NCBI GenBank assembly: GCA_964394085.1
Contig: CAYMWF010000028.1
Coordinates: 2,235-36,098 of the forward strand
Reading direction: 5' to 3'
DNA length: 33,864 nucleotides
Source: CAYMWF01 sp964394085 [NCBI: uncultured Gemmatimonadota bacterium]
Lineage (GTDB): Bacteria > GCA-2686955 > CAYMWF01
Shown: positions 1-8,330 of the stretch, in pieces
Layout of the letters: each line of letters starts with the position of its first letter
How positions within the stretch are numbered: position 1 is the first letter of the stretch
Translations under genes and position numbers: made by a program
Notes under the pieces: model-generated
Databases searched by the model: none
What the model saw: the letters and a program-made list of their open reading frames with translations, nothing else
Told to the model about the DNA's origin: nothing

Positions 1-222
1 AAGCCCCTCCTGACCGCGGATGAGGTTTCGGTCCCGGACGCCTTCACCTTCGCGGAAAATTCTTCACATGAAGAAAGCCTCTCCTGACTGCGGATGAGGT
101 TTCGGTCCCGGAAGCCTGGACTCCTCAAGTGAATTCTTCACATGGAGAAAGCCCCTCCTGACCGCGGATGAGGTTTCGATCCCGGGCGCCTTCACCTCCG
201 CAGCTGGATTCTTCACAGCGGG
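1..222. repeat. Three tandem 74-bp repeats with palindromic ends
   Basis: Units begin at 1, 75 and 149. Each opens with AAGCCYCTCCTGAC, holds a G-A-C-C-G / C-G-G-T-C inverted pair around a conserved 12-base loop, and closes with a TTCTTCACATG-type arm. In the first unit that arm is a perfect palindrome, TTCTTCA-CA-TGAAGAA (60-75). Unit 2 keeps the inner stem through a G-T wobble, while unit 3 has one mismatch in it. The array starts at the window edge, so its true left end is unknown. A diverged copy seems to lie at 28804-28897. No coding potential is apparent. Confidence 0.85.
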
Positions 223-354
223 ATAACCGTGATCGAAATAATTTCCGGTTGAACGGGCTCGATATTATTCCTTCTGAAAAAATCAGGATATTTTAGAATT
301 CTTCTTCAGGGTTATCGCCACCGGGAAGCATATGAGTGAGAGCCTTCCATTCCT

Positions 355-499
355 GCGAAGCACATTGCAATATCTGCGAAGCACATTGCAATATCTGCGA
401 AGCACATTGCAATATCTGCGAAGCACAACGCAATATCTGAGGAGCACACGCATTACCTGCGGAGCACATTGCAATACCTCTGGCGCACACGTATAACCT
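355..499. repeat. Seven tandem 21-bp units carrying ATTGCAAT palindromes
   Basis: Units start at 355, 376, 397, 418, 439, 459 and 480. The first three are identical (GCGAAGCACATTGCAATATC plus T); units 4 to 7 are degenerate and two have lost one base. Units 1, 2, 3 and 6 contain the perfect 8-bp palindrome ATTGCAAT. Twenty-one base pairs is about two helical turns, so the palindromes would lie on one face of the DNA. The array is 250 to 400 bp upstream of the phosphorylase gene. Because 21 is a multiple of three, it also reads as heptapeptide repeats in minus-strand frames, which look non-coding. Confidence 0.9.
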
Positions 500-751
500 G
501 CGGATCAGGGTGCATTTTCAGCAGGAAGGGGAAGCAGCGCCAAGCCACCCGCCGTCGTTTCCGGTTCCGCCGGCACAATTTATATTCTATTTTGTCGGTT
601 CTTTGGATACTCCGCCGGGCCGGTTCAGATGCCCGGGTGAAGTCGATCGGAAATTGTTCGATCGGGGAGAGAAAAAGACTAGCCGTAGATAGAACAATTC
701 CGATAGTCTGTCTGCAGGCTCTATTTGATTGAATGCAGGAGTGACCGACAT
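500..751. other. Gene-free stretch upstream of the phosphorylase gene
   Basis: No convincing gene is seen. Apart from the inverted repeat at 647-703 the stretch holds only the ribosome binding site of the phosphorylase gene (AGGAG, 737-741, ten bases before the ATG at 752). No clear -35/-10 pair is visible. Together with the repeats to the left this makes about 750 bp without a gene. Confidence 0.6.
647..703 (+). promoter_or_regulatory. Imperfect inverted repeat in the phosphorylase leader
   Basis: TCGGAAATTGTTC (647-659) is complementary to GAACAATTCCGA (692-703) apart from one bulged A, giving a twelve-pair stem with a loop of about 32 bases. It sits about 50 bases before the start codon at 752. 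It could be an RNA structure in the leader or a two-part operator. No T-run follows, so it is unlikely to be a terminator. The function is inference. Confidence 0.45.
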
Positions 752-3301
752 ATGAAAATAAATGAATTCCGCGTGAGACCCAGGCTGCCCGAACCGCTCG
801 CGCCGCTTCAAAAAATTGCGAACAACTACTGGTACAGCTGGAATAAATCCGCGGGCGACCTGTTCACCAGGCTCAACCCCGTTCTCTGGGAAAGGATCCG
901 GCAGAATCCGGTCGAGTTCCTTGGCAACATCAACCAGGAAGTGCTCAATTCCGCCGCAAAGGACGAAGGCTTCGTAGCGGAGCTCGAGCGGGTGGACAAC
1001 GCTTATGAAGAGTATTTTTCCCGTTCCACATGGTTCAGCGAAGAATATAAAAACCGGGAGAATTTCCAGGTAGCGTATTTCTGCTGTGAATACGGCATCG
1101 ATGTCAGCCTGATGATCTACTCGGGAGGACTCGGCATCCTTTCCGGCGATCATCTCAAGTCATCGAGCGATCTCGGGATACCTCTTGTCGGGGTGGGGCT
1201 TCTATACCAGAAAGCCACGTTTCATCAATATATCAGCCACGACGGCTGGCAGCAGGAATATTACACACGAAACGACTGGTACAATATGCCGGTCACGCCG
1301 GTTACGGACGACAAGGGGAAACCGCTGGTCGTCAAGATTCCGATCGATTCCGACGTGATTCACGCAGCGATCTGGAAGCTCGACGTGGGCAAGGTGCGTC
1401 TCTACCTGCTCGACACCAATATTCCCGAAAACACCCCGGCGAACAGAGAGATTACCGGAGAGCTCTACGTGGGAGACCGCGATATGCGGCTCAAGCAGGA
1501 GCTGGTCCTTGGTGTCGGCGGCGTAAAAGCGCTCGAATTACTCGGAATCAAACCATCCGTCTTCCATATAAACGAAGGACACTCCGCTTTTCTGCTCCTG
1601 GAGCGAATCAGCGCTCTGATGGCCGATCAAGACCTGAGCTTCGCCGAAGCGAAAGAAATCGTGAGAGCCTCCACTATTTTTACTACCCATACACCCGTGC
1701 CGGCGGGCAACGAGTATTTCGATGAACCGGCGATTCTTAAATTTCTCGGCCCCCTTCGCCGGGCTCTCGGCCTCAGCGAAAAAGAACTCCTCCTTCTCGG
1801 GCGGCACGAAGGCGCGAAAAAGGGGAGCTTCTGCATGACGGTGCTCGCACTCAAACTTTCAGCCTATAACAACGGCGTCAGCAAGCTGCACGGTAAAGTA
1901 TCGCGGCGGATGTGGAACGTGCTCTGGCCGGGGCTTCCCGAAGACGAGGTGCCGATCGTCTCGATAACCAACGGAATTCACACCCTGTCATGGATAAGCC
2001 ACGAGCTGACCGACCTCTTCATACGATACCTGGGACCTAATTTCTTTAAGAAGCCCGCGGACCGCGAGATATGGAAAAAAGTGGACAGGATTCCCGCCGC
2101 CGAGCTCTGGCGCATACACCAGATCCGAAAAGACAGCCTGATCTCGTTCTGCCGCCGCAAACTCAGATACAAGCTCATCCGGCATGGCGCGGGCGCAAGC
2201 CAGGTGCAGACGGCTGAGGAAGTGATGAACACCGACTGCCTGACCATCGGATTCGCCCGCCGGTTCGCCGAATACAAGAGAGCCAGCCTGATTTTCACCG
2301 ATCGAGAGCGCCTGATCCGTATCCTCACCAATCCCGAAAAACCGGTGCAGCTCATAATCGCGGGCAAGGCCCACCCGATGGATCTCGCCGGTAAAGAGCT
2401 CATCAAATCGATTATCCATTTTATCAACGATAATAATCTCGATAATCATATCGTTTTCCTGGATGACTACGATATAGACGTGGCCAGGGAGCTGGTTCAG
2501 GGGGTCGATGTCTGGCTCAATACCCCGAAAATGGAGATGGAAGCATCCGGAACGAGCGGTATGAAGGCGGCGGCGAACGGCGCCCTCAACCTCAGCATTC
2601 CCGATGGGTGGTGGCACGAGGCCCACACCCGCGATACCGGCTGGGCCATCGGCAGCGGCGAGATCTATGATGACCCGGAAGAGCAGGATTACATCGAAAG
2701 CGAAGCGCTCTATAATATTCTGGAACGGGAAGTCGTGCCTATTTACTACGAACGGGATAAAGTGGGGCTCCCGAGAGAGTGGATCAGGATGATGAAGGAA
2801 TCGATGAAACTTCTCGGCGCCTATTTCAACACCCACAGGATGTTGAGCGACTATACGGAACATTTTTACATACCGGCCCACGAGGTCGGAGAACAGCTGA
2901 CGAGAGAGAGTTTCGCCGGCGCCCGGATTCTGTCCGACTGGCGACGGGCGATCAAGGCCAACTGGCGGAATGTAACGATCCGGACGGAAGATTACGAACC
3001 GAAGGGAGTTCTGAAAGCCGGCGAAAAAGTCTCGGTGAATGTCAGCGGCGAACTTGCCGGTCTCGAACCGGACTGTGTCGCTGTCGAACTTTTTTTCGGA
3101 AAACTCGACCAGTTCGGGAAAATCCGGAACGGCAGAGTCGTCAGGATGGAGCACGTCAACCACAAGGCCGGCAGGGATAACTTTCATGCCGCGATTCCCT
3201 GTTCATTGAGCGGCAGGCACGGTTTCGCCGTAAGAATACGGCCCGATCACGAGCTTATGGTCAGCAAGGTGCACCCTTACCTGCTGAAGTGGGAGGAATA
3301 A
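752..3301 (+). CDS. glgP: Alpha-glucan (glycogen/maltodextrin) phosphorylase, GT35
   Basis: Cytosolic PLP enzyme that phosphorolyses alpha-1,4-glucans to glucose-1-phosphate. The 849-residue protein has the layout of the 'alpha-glucan phosphorylase' subfamily, with an N-terminal DUF3417-like region (about residues 10-110) before the GT35 catalytic fold, unlike the shorter E. coli GlgP/MalP type. The motif EASGTSGMKAAANG carries the PLP-binding lysine at about residue 605; THTPVPAGNE and GFARRFAEYKR are further family signatures. I chose ATG 752 over the upstream in-frame start at 725 because AGGAG lies ten bases before it and the family N-terminus (MKINEF..) begins there. The gene stands alone on this strand: no other glycogen genes are nearby, and a terminator follows. 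The subfamily assignment is firm; the preferred chain length of the substrate cannot be read from the sequence. Confidence 0.95.
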   Translation: MKINEFRVRPRLPEPLAPLQKIANNYWYSWNKSAGDLFTRLNPVLWERIRQNPVEFLGNINQEVLNSAAKDEGFVAELERVDNAYEEYFSRSTWFSEEYKNRENFQVAYFCCEYGIDVSLMIYSGGLGILSGDHLKSSSDLGIPLVGVGLLYQKATFHQYISHDGWQQEYYTRNDWYNMPVTPVTDDKGKPLVVKIPIDSDVIHAAIWKLDVGKVRLYLLDTNIPENTPANREITGELYVGDRDMRLKQELVLGVGGVKALELLGIKPSVFHINEGHSAFLLLERISALMADQDLSFAEAKEIVRASTIFTTHTPVPAGNEYFDEPAILKFLGPLRRALGLSEKELLLLGRHEGAKKGSFCMTVLALKLSAYNNGVSKLHGKVSRRMWNVLWPGLPEDEVPIVSITNGIHTLSWISHELTDLFIRYLGPNFFKKPADREIWKKVDRIPAAELWRIHQIRKDSLISFCRRKLRYKLIRHGAGASQVQTAEEVMNTDCLTIGFARRFAEYKRASLIFTDRERLIRILTNPEKPVQLIIAGKAHPMDLAGKELIKSIIHFINDNNLDNHIVFLDDYDIDVARELVQGVDVWLNTPKMEMEASGTSGMKAAANGALNLSIPDGWWHEAHTRDTGWAIGSGEIYDDPEEQDYIESEALYNILEREVVPIYYERDKVGLPREWIRMMKESMKLLGAYFNTHRMLSDYTEHFYIPAHEVGEQLTRESFAGARILSDWRRAIKANWRNVTIRTEDYEPKGVLKAGEKVSVNVSGELAGLEPDCVAVELFFGKLDQFGKIRNGRVVRMEHVNHKAGRDNFHAAIPCSLSGRHGFAVRIRPDHELMVSKVHPYLLKWEE

Positions 3302-3320
3302 AGCACTCCCTCTTTTTTTT
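3291..3320 (+). terminator. Probable intrinsic terminator after glgP
   Basis: GGGAG (3291-3295) pairs with CTCCC (3306-3310), followed by TCTTTTTTTT. The stem is only five pairs, but the T-run is strong and the position just overlaps the glgP stop codon. Confidence 0.55.
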
Positions 3321-3431
3321 GAACCTTCCCACCCATGTATACAACATGTTTGCAGCCGTTGTAAAAGCGTGCTGATCGAATAACGGGATCTCATGATTTT
3401 TGCGCCTCCGCACAAAAAACTTAATAACAGG

Positions 3432-3461
3432 TTGACGCTTCCTGCGATTTCGCATTATCAT
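3432..3461 (+). promoter_or_regulatory. Candidate sigma-70-type promoter for the response regulator
   Basis: TTGACG (3432-3437), an 18-base spacer and TATCAT (3456-3461); alternatively a 17-base spacer to TTATCA. The expected start of transcription is near 3468, leaving a leader of about 80 bases before the ATG at 3551. It supports the regulator being transcribed separately from glgP. Confidence 0.5.
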
Positions 3462-3550
3462 TATTTGAGTTTTGTTTTTTAGCGGTGTGTGAAGAACAGC
3501 AATTCAGCATCAACCGGAAATGGATCCGCAAAGTCAAACCTGGTAGCGCC

Positions 3551-4228
3551 ATGGAAATCAAAAAGAACATCCTGGTTGTAGATGATGATGAGAATGTGAC
3601 CGATGTGCTTTCTTTCGTTCTGGCCAAGTCCGGCTACAACGTTCTGACCGCAGGGAACGGAAGGACGGGATACGATCTGTATTCGTCGCATTCCCCTGAC
3701 CTCGTTCTGCTCGACTTGAAAATGCCCGAATGGGACGGCCTGACCGTGCTGAAACAGATTCGAATCAGTGATAGGGAAACGCCCGTGGTGTTGATGACCG
3801 GATATGCAACCATTGATTCCTCAATCGAGGCGTTTAAAATAGGCATAAGCGATTATGTAACCAAACCGTTCAACTTCGATCGTCTGCTCGAGGTTGTCGA
3901 CCGCCTGCTCAACATATCGGGGAAAGCCGATTATACGGGAGCCGATAAAACAAAAAAAGCCGGCTTTGCGGCTGAACCTATAGCTGCGTTCGGGAGAGAT
4001 TCCCTGCTCGCCGTTCGAAAAGCGGGAATCATAATCGATGAGCGTCTCCACGAAGCCGACAGGATACTCAGAACCTGCAAAAACATCCGGGACAATGAAA
4101 TGGAACGTGTTATCGATATAAGGCGGAATATCGATATCGCCCGAGAGATCCTGGCCAAACTGCTGGATGTGATAACATCCCGGGAGGAAGATGAAGACAC
4201 GAATCTCTCCGGGCGTCTTGACTCCTGA
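3551..4228 (+). CDS. Orphan response regulator (REC domain plus helical C-terminus)
   Basis: Receiver-domain protein of 225 residues, presumably switched by phosphorylation. The REC domain covers about residues 5-122: acidic pocket D11-D13, phosphoacceptor D55 in LVLLDLKMPEWDG, switch threonine T83 in LMTGYA, and K105 in VTKPF. Residues 125-225 contain no recognised DNA-binding or enzymatic output domain; they look helical and charged (for example ERVIDIRRNIDIAREIL) and could be a dimerisation or partner-binding tail. I chose ATG 3551 because the receiver fold starts right after it; a GTG start at 3485 would add 22 residues of no recognisable domain, and neither start has a strong ribosome binding site. 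No histidine kinase lies nearby, so the partner is unknown. Confidence 0.88.
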   Translation: MEIKKNILVVDDDENVTDVLSFVLAKSGYNVLTAGNGRTGYDLYSSHSPDLVLLDLKMPEWDGLTVLKQIRISDRETPVVLMTGYATIDSSIEAFKIGISDYVTKPFNFDRLLEVVDRLLNISGKADYTGADKTKKAGFAAEPIAAFGRDSLLAVRKAGIIIDERLHEADRILRTCKNIRDNEMERVIDIRRNIDIAREILAKLLDVITSREEDEDTNLSGRLDS

Positions 4229-4309
4229 CGCGTTTCTTCAGCCCGAGCGGCAGCCACCCCCGCTATCTCCGCCCGTTGAATCACCCGGTAACCCATTACT
4301 CGGAACCAA

Positions 4310-6022
4310 ATGAAAGCCCGCTTCGATTCATCCGTCGAGGTTGACAAAAATACACCGCCGGGGGCGATGTTTTCCGGAGCGCGCCGTTTCCCCCTGATTC
4401 TGGCTTTCCTGATTTTTGTGTACCTTCCCTCCGCCCTGATCTTTTTCAAAGCCGCTCCGGATGCCGTGGAATACCTGTCTCTGGCACGGAATATCGCGGG
4501 GGGTGAAGGGTTCGTATCCCCGATAAAGTATCACCATTTCAATCGTCTGCCCGTCGTTCACGCAGCCGGGGGAGAACGGCCGCCTCTTTATCCGCTTACT
4601 GCCGCTCTCGCTCTGAAAATCAGCAATGATCCGCGAAGTTTGCAGGTTTTGAACCTACTGTTCTTCTGCATCGCGCTTTATCTTCTGTTTTTGTCGGTGA
4701 AACGATTCGCCGGACCCGAAACAGCGATTTTATCGACAGGTTTCGTCGTCGTCAATCCGCTGAGCGTATGGCTCAATACATCGGCATTCACCGAATCGTT
4801 GACTCTTCTGCTCGTCTGCGCACTGCTTTACACGCTTTCCAGAGCTGCGGATGAAGAGAAGACGGCGATCGGATCGGTTCTGGCCGTGTCGTCAGGCATT
4901 TTATCGGGCTTGCTCATCCTGACCAGGAATGCGAATGCGGCGCTGGTTCCGGGGACGATTGCCGGAGCCGCCCTCCTCGGTGGAAGGGGCTCCAGGCGCC
5001 TGTTATATGCAGGGGCGGCGCTCTGTGGTTTTATCCTTGTGCTTGTTCTTGCAGGATACATTTTACCGAACGAATCCTCTCAGGTCGGTTTAAACCATTA
5101 CATGGTGAAAAGGTTCGATGAAGCCGCCGCTTACAGCTACCTGTGGCAGGAGTCTCCCGATCCGATCGGTTTTTTCAAAGATAACATCCTGTTCATCCTG
5201 GAAAAAATACTGCGCAGAACTTTAAGTTACGGGGTATGGATTATCGCCCTCCTGACTCCCGCTTCTCTTTTATTCGCTCGATTTTTATTGCGTGGAAGGG
5301 GCAGGAACTCCGGGAACCGAATCAAAAAACAGAGCGGCCGCAGCGGCTATCCTGTTCAATCGGATGTATCCGCCGGTCGGAAGGATCGCGGTAGGCGGAT
5401 GGATCACGATTTATCCGTCGCCGCCCGCAGAAACATTCTAATCGTGATTTTATCCTGGTCGGTGCTGTCGTATATCCTTGCGGCTTCGACCTGGTCGGTT
5501 TATGATCCCCGACTCGTCTACATTCCGGTGATTCTTCTGACTATCCCGGTCACCCGGTTCGCGGTAGAATCCGGGCTGAATCGAGCACTTCGCCTGCAGT
5601 TCGGGCTGTTCACCGCGGCGAGCCTTCTGCTCAGCGGTTTTCTACTGTTTGCCGGCTTGAAGCTTCCGGTTATAGAAAAAAGCCTGACCGCCTGGTTGAA
5701 TCGAGAGAATGTTTGCGGAATTATTGCGAGCGATACACCGTGGAAGGCTCATTACGTTACAGGTTTGCCGACTGTGATGCTGCCGCCGGTGAAAAATGGC
5801 GAGGGACTGGACCGTTTTCTGGAGGATTACGGGGTCTCGGCTCTTCTCGTTTATACCGGTGAAAACGGGAGGCATCTCGCTCGGGCTCCCCGTGGCGCCG
5901 CGAAGATCTCGAAGGATGCACACCGGTTGATGGATACCTTGCGGGGGAGGAAGGAAGGCCTGTACCTGGAGAAGGATGATTGGCGCCTCTGGATCCGGGC
6001 GCAGAAATCGAATGGAGAATAA
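4310..6022 (+). CDS. GT-C superfamily membrane glycosyltransferase (PMT_2/GT39-like), no. 1
   Basis: Polytopic inner-membrane protein of 570 residues, resembling enzymes that move a sugar from a polyprenyl-phosphate donor to an acceptor outside the cytoplasm. The first membrane segment (about residues 27-48) is followed by the acidic loop motif PDAVEYLSLARNIAGGEGF, expected to hold the catalytic Asp, and by PPLYP. Many hydrophobic segments follow, interrupted by a very basic loop (about 335-375). The C-terminal soluble part contains the family-like signature ASDTPWKAHYVTG. No clear ribosome binding site precedes ATG 4310; a start at 4367 is possible. The stop codon is one base from the next start, so it is probably co-transcribed with the phosphopantetheinyl transferase. 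Donor and acceptor cannot be deduced. Confidence 0.82.
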   Translation: MKARFDSSVEVDKNTPPGAMFSGARRFPLILAFLIFVYLPSALIFFKAAPDAVEYLSLARNIAGGEGFVSPIKYHHFNRLPVVHAAGGERPPLYPLTAALALKISNDPRSLQVLNLLFFCIALYLLFLSVKRFAGPETAILSTGFVVVNPLSVWLNTSAFTESLTLLLVCALLYTLSRAADEEKTAIGSVLAVSSGILSGLLILTRNANAALVPGTIAGAALLGGRGSRRLLYAGAALCGFILVLVLAGYILPNESSQVGLNHYMVKRFDEAAAYSYLWQESPDPIGFFKDNILFILEKILRRTLSYGVWIIALLTPASLLFARFLLRGRGRNSGNRIKKQSGRSGYPVQSDVSAGRKDRGRRMDHDLSVAARRNILIVILSWSVLSYILAASTWSVYDPRLVYIPVILLTIPVTRFAVESGLNRALRLQFGLFTAASLLLSGFLLFAGLKLPVIEKSLTAWLNRENVCGIIASDTPWKAHYVTGLPTVMLPPVKNGEGLDRFLEDYGVSALLVYTGENGRHLARAPRGAAKISKDAHRLMDTLRGRKEGLYLEKDDWRLWIRAQKSNGE

Positions 6023-6023
6023 A

Positions 6024-6851
6024 ATGAACGAACAAAACGGGACGGCAGAGAGCTTTCCCGCCGGGTGGCTGGATTCGGAGCTGATCTCATCTCTGGAAAA
6101 GAGTGTTTCGAGCCGACTCCTGGCAGCCGAAGATTTTCCGACCTTCGTCGTCCTCTCTCTGGATGAAATCGAACATCTCGAGCAGCTTATTCCTTACCTG
6201 CACGAATCAGAGATACAGGCTGTCCAGCGTTTTTCGCACATGCCGGGCGCACTCCGCCACGGAGCCGGCTGCCTTGCCGCAAAGGTGGCGGCTTTGGCGT
6301 ACCGGGGTTCGAGACAGGTAGAAAATCCGGTCCCCGGCAAACTCCCGTTTGCGGTTCCCCGGTTCTCCGATTTTTGCATATCCAATAAAATAACCGGCTC
6401 CCCGTACATCTCCGGCCTCGAAACGAAGGATCCGGTTTTTATCACCATTTCCCATTCACGCTATCATGCCGTCGCAGCCGCCTGGCGCGGACCCCTGGGG
6501 ATCGATGTCGAAGATCCGCTGCGCGCTACGGAGGAAGTCTGGCGTCGCGTGCTGGGGAGGGTGTATGGAGAAGCCGCGGAAGGAATATGGAACCTTCTCG
6601 ACGACATGGCGCCCGGTAATAGACGGGAAGTGGCGTCAAAACTCTGGATCGCCCAGGAATGCGCCTTTAAAATCATCGGAGAGCATCCCGCGCGGATAGA
6701 ATCGTTCAGATACGAACCGAGTGCGGAGATTCTCACCGAAAAGTACGACACGATCCTCATACGAGTAAACAAACGTGTTGTAAAAGTAGTCACGGTGGTC
6801 GGGGGTAAAGCCGTAATCGGACTCGGCGCCGACATTACCGAAATACTCTAG
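6024..6851 (+). CDS. 4'-phosphopantetheinyl transferase superfamily protein
   Basis: Predicted cytosolic enzyme that would transfer 4'-phosphopantetheine from CoA to a serine of a carrier protein. The 275-residue protein has the Sfp-type motifs in order: ITISHS (about 140-145), the Mg-binding GIDVED with D161 and E163, and W208-IAQECAFK. In the last motif the usual W-x-x-K-E-A reads W-x-x-Q-E-C: the lysine next to the metal-binding glutamate is replaced by glutamine, while E212 and K216 are kept. The first 110 residues are longer and less conserved than in short AcpS-type enzymes. I chose ATG 6024 because GGAGAA (6014-6019) precedes it; ATG 6012 is the alternative. The gene follows the GT-C gene by one base. 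No carrier protein, PKS or NRPS gene is in the window. Confidence 0.82.
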   Translation: MNEQNGTAESFPAGWLDSELISSLEKSVSSRLLAAEDFPTFVVLSLDEIEHLEQLIPYLHESEIQAVQRFSHMPGALRHGAGCLAAKVAALAYRGSRQVENPVPGKLPFAVPRFSDFCISNKITGSPYISGLETKDPVFITISHSRYHAVAAAWRGPLGIDVEDPLRATEEVWRRVLGRVYGEAAEGIWNLLDDMAPGNRREVASKLWIAQECAFKIIGEHPARIESFRYEPSAEILTEKYDTILIRVNKRVVKVVTVVGGKAVIGLGADITEIL

Positions 6852-6899
6852 GGGTGCGGTTCGAAAGCGCATCCCGGTCAGCAGAAGGGATTTCCAGTT

Positions 6900-8330
6900 G
6901 TGGGCCGTCTGACGATTCGTAATGCATCCTATATCCTTACAATGAATTCCGCCGGCGAGATCCTGGAGAATTCGAACATCCTGGTTGAGGGGAACCGCAT
7001 AGTTTCGATCGAACCATCCGGCGATATCGGATCCGAAGAAGAAGAAGGCATCAATATCGACGCATCAGAGTGCCTGGTGCTGCCCGGGTTCGTGAATACT
7101 CACCATCATCTTTACCAGACGTTATTTCGCAACGTTCCCCTGGTTCAGAATGCCCCGCTTTTCGACTGGCTGACGAATCTGTATGATGCCTGGAGGTGGA
7201 TTGATCCGGAAGCCGTCAGGATCAGCGCGCTTGTGGGCCTCGGTGAGCTGCTGCTGTCCGGCTGCACCACCTCAACCGACCATTTCTACTTGTTCCCTGC
7301 TTCGCAACCCGGCGATATCATCGATTCCACCATCGCGGCTTCCGAAGAACTCGGAATCCGGTTCCATCCGACCAGGGGAGGGATGTCCCTGGGCAGGTCC
7401 TCGGGCGGACTGCCGCCGGACGAGGTGGTCCAGGATGAAAAAACCATCCTTGCGGATTACGAACGTGTGCTGGCGGAACATCATGATCCGGACCCTCTCT
7501 CAATGTGCAGGATAGGGCTTGCGCCCTGTTCGCCTTTCTCGGTAACCGAGCGGCTCATGAGGGAAACGGCGGCATTCGCCCGGGAGCACGGCCTGCTGCT
7601 CCACACGCACCTGGCCGAGACTCTGGACGAAGAGCGGTTCTGTCTGGAACGATACGGCAAACGCCCCCTGGCTCTCATGGAAACAATGGATTGGGTCGGG
7701 CCGGATGTCTGGTTCGCGCATGCGGTTCATATGAATCGGGAAGAGATAAGAAGAATGTCGGAAACCGGAACGGCGGTAGCCCATTGTCCCGGTTCCAATA
7801 TGCGGCTCGGTTCGGGAACGGCCCCTGTTCCCGATATGCTGAAGGCGGGTGTTACGGTGGGTCTTGCGGTCGACGGCAGCGCCAGCAACGATTCATCGAA
7901 TATGCTGCGGGAGCTGTCCCTCTGCCTGCTCGCCCATCGAGCGGCGGGAGGCCCGGACGCCATGACAGCCTATGACGTGCTGTATACGGCGACCATGGGC
8001 GGCGCGAAGCTGCTTGGCCGCGAGAAGGAAATCGGCTCGCTTGAACCAGGCAAGGCTGCCGATATAATAGTGATCGATATGAATAAGATCGGGTTTGCGG
8101 GCTCTCTGCATGATCCTGCCGCAGCCCTGGTTTTCTGCGCCGGTACAGACAGGGTTACCCATTCAATTGTTAATGGTGCGGTTGCGGTTGAGAACGGCAG
8201 GCTTACGGGTGGCGATGAAGCGAATATCACAGCGCGCGCCAATGAAGCCGCCGGCAAAATCCTGAAAAGAACGGAAGAAATATCCGGCAGGAGCTATCTT
8301 GGCGGACCTCTGTACCCTTCACAGAAATAA
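6900..8330 (+). CDS. Amidohydrolase, probable 8-oxoguanine deaminase
   Basis: Metal-dependent deaminase of the amidohydrolase superfamily, 476 residues, probably cytosolic. The sequence is closest in style to the 8-oxoguanine deaminase / hydroxydechloroatrazine ethylaminohydrolase group: NTHHHLYQTL with ligands H68 and H70, LLLSGCTTSTDHFYLFP, HTHLAE (H235/H237), HAVHM (H274/H277), and the late aspartate D325 in GLAVDGS. The C-terminus (GSLEPGKAADIIVID) is the usual beta-sandwich closure. The GTG start at 6900 has AGAAGGGA nine bases upstream. The gene lies 48 bases after the phosphopantetheinyl transferase gene and could share its transcript. Its 3' end overlaps the convergent GT-C gene by 37 bp. 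A related aminohydrolase substrate (guanine, s-triazine, S-adenosylhomocysteine) cannot be excluded. Confidence 0.85.
   Translation: MGRLTIRNASYILTMNSAGEILENSNILVEGNRIVSIEPSGDIGSEEEEGINIDASECLVLPGFVNTHHHLYQTLFRNVPLVQNAPLFDWLTNLYDAWRWIDPEAVRISALVGLGELLLSGCTTSTDHFYLFPASQPGDIIDSTIAASEELGIRFHPTRGGMSLGRSSGGLPPDEVVQDEKTILADYERVLAEHHDPDPLSMCRIGLAPCSPFSVTERLMRETAAFAREHGLLLHTHLAETLDEERFCLERYGKRPLALMETMDWVGPDVWFAHAVHMNREEIRRMSETGTAVAHCPGSNMRLGSGTAPVPDMLKAGVTVGLAVDGSASNDSSNMLRELSLCLLAHRAAGGPDAMTAYDVLYTATMGGAKLLGREKEIGSLEPGKAADIIVIDMNKIGFAGSLHDPAAALVFCAGTDRVTHSIVNGAVAVENGRLTGGDEANITARANEAAGKILKRTEEISGRSYLGGPLYPSQK

Noticed and set aside
1-222. CRISPR array at the left edge
   Set aside because: Repeat units are 74 bp and tandem, with no unique spacers of even length, and no cas genes are nearby.
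293-490. Minus-strand 65-codon frame with heptapeptide repeats CASQILQ
   Set aside because: It is created by the 21-bp DNA repeat, has a GTG start without a ribosome binding site, and the repeats are open in another frame too.
1988-3187. Long minus-strand frame (399 codons) opposite glgP
   Set aside because: Antisense shadow of a highly conserved gene with strong third-position bias; no recognisable domain.
3485-3550. GTG start extending the response regulator by 22 residues
   Set aside because: The extension has no domain, and the receiver fold begins cleanly at ATG 3551.
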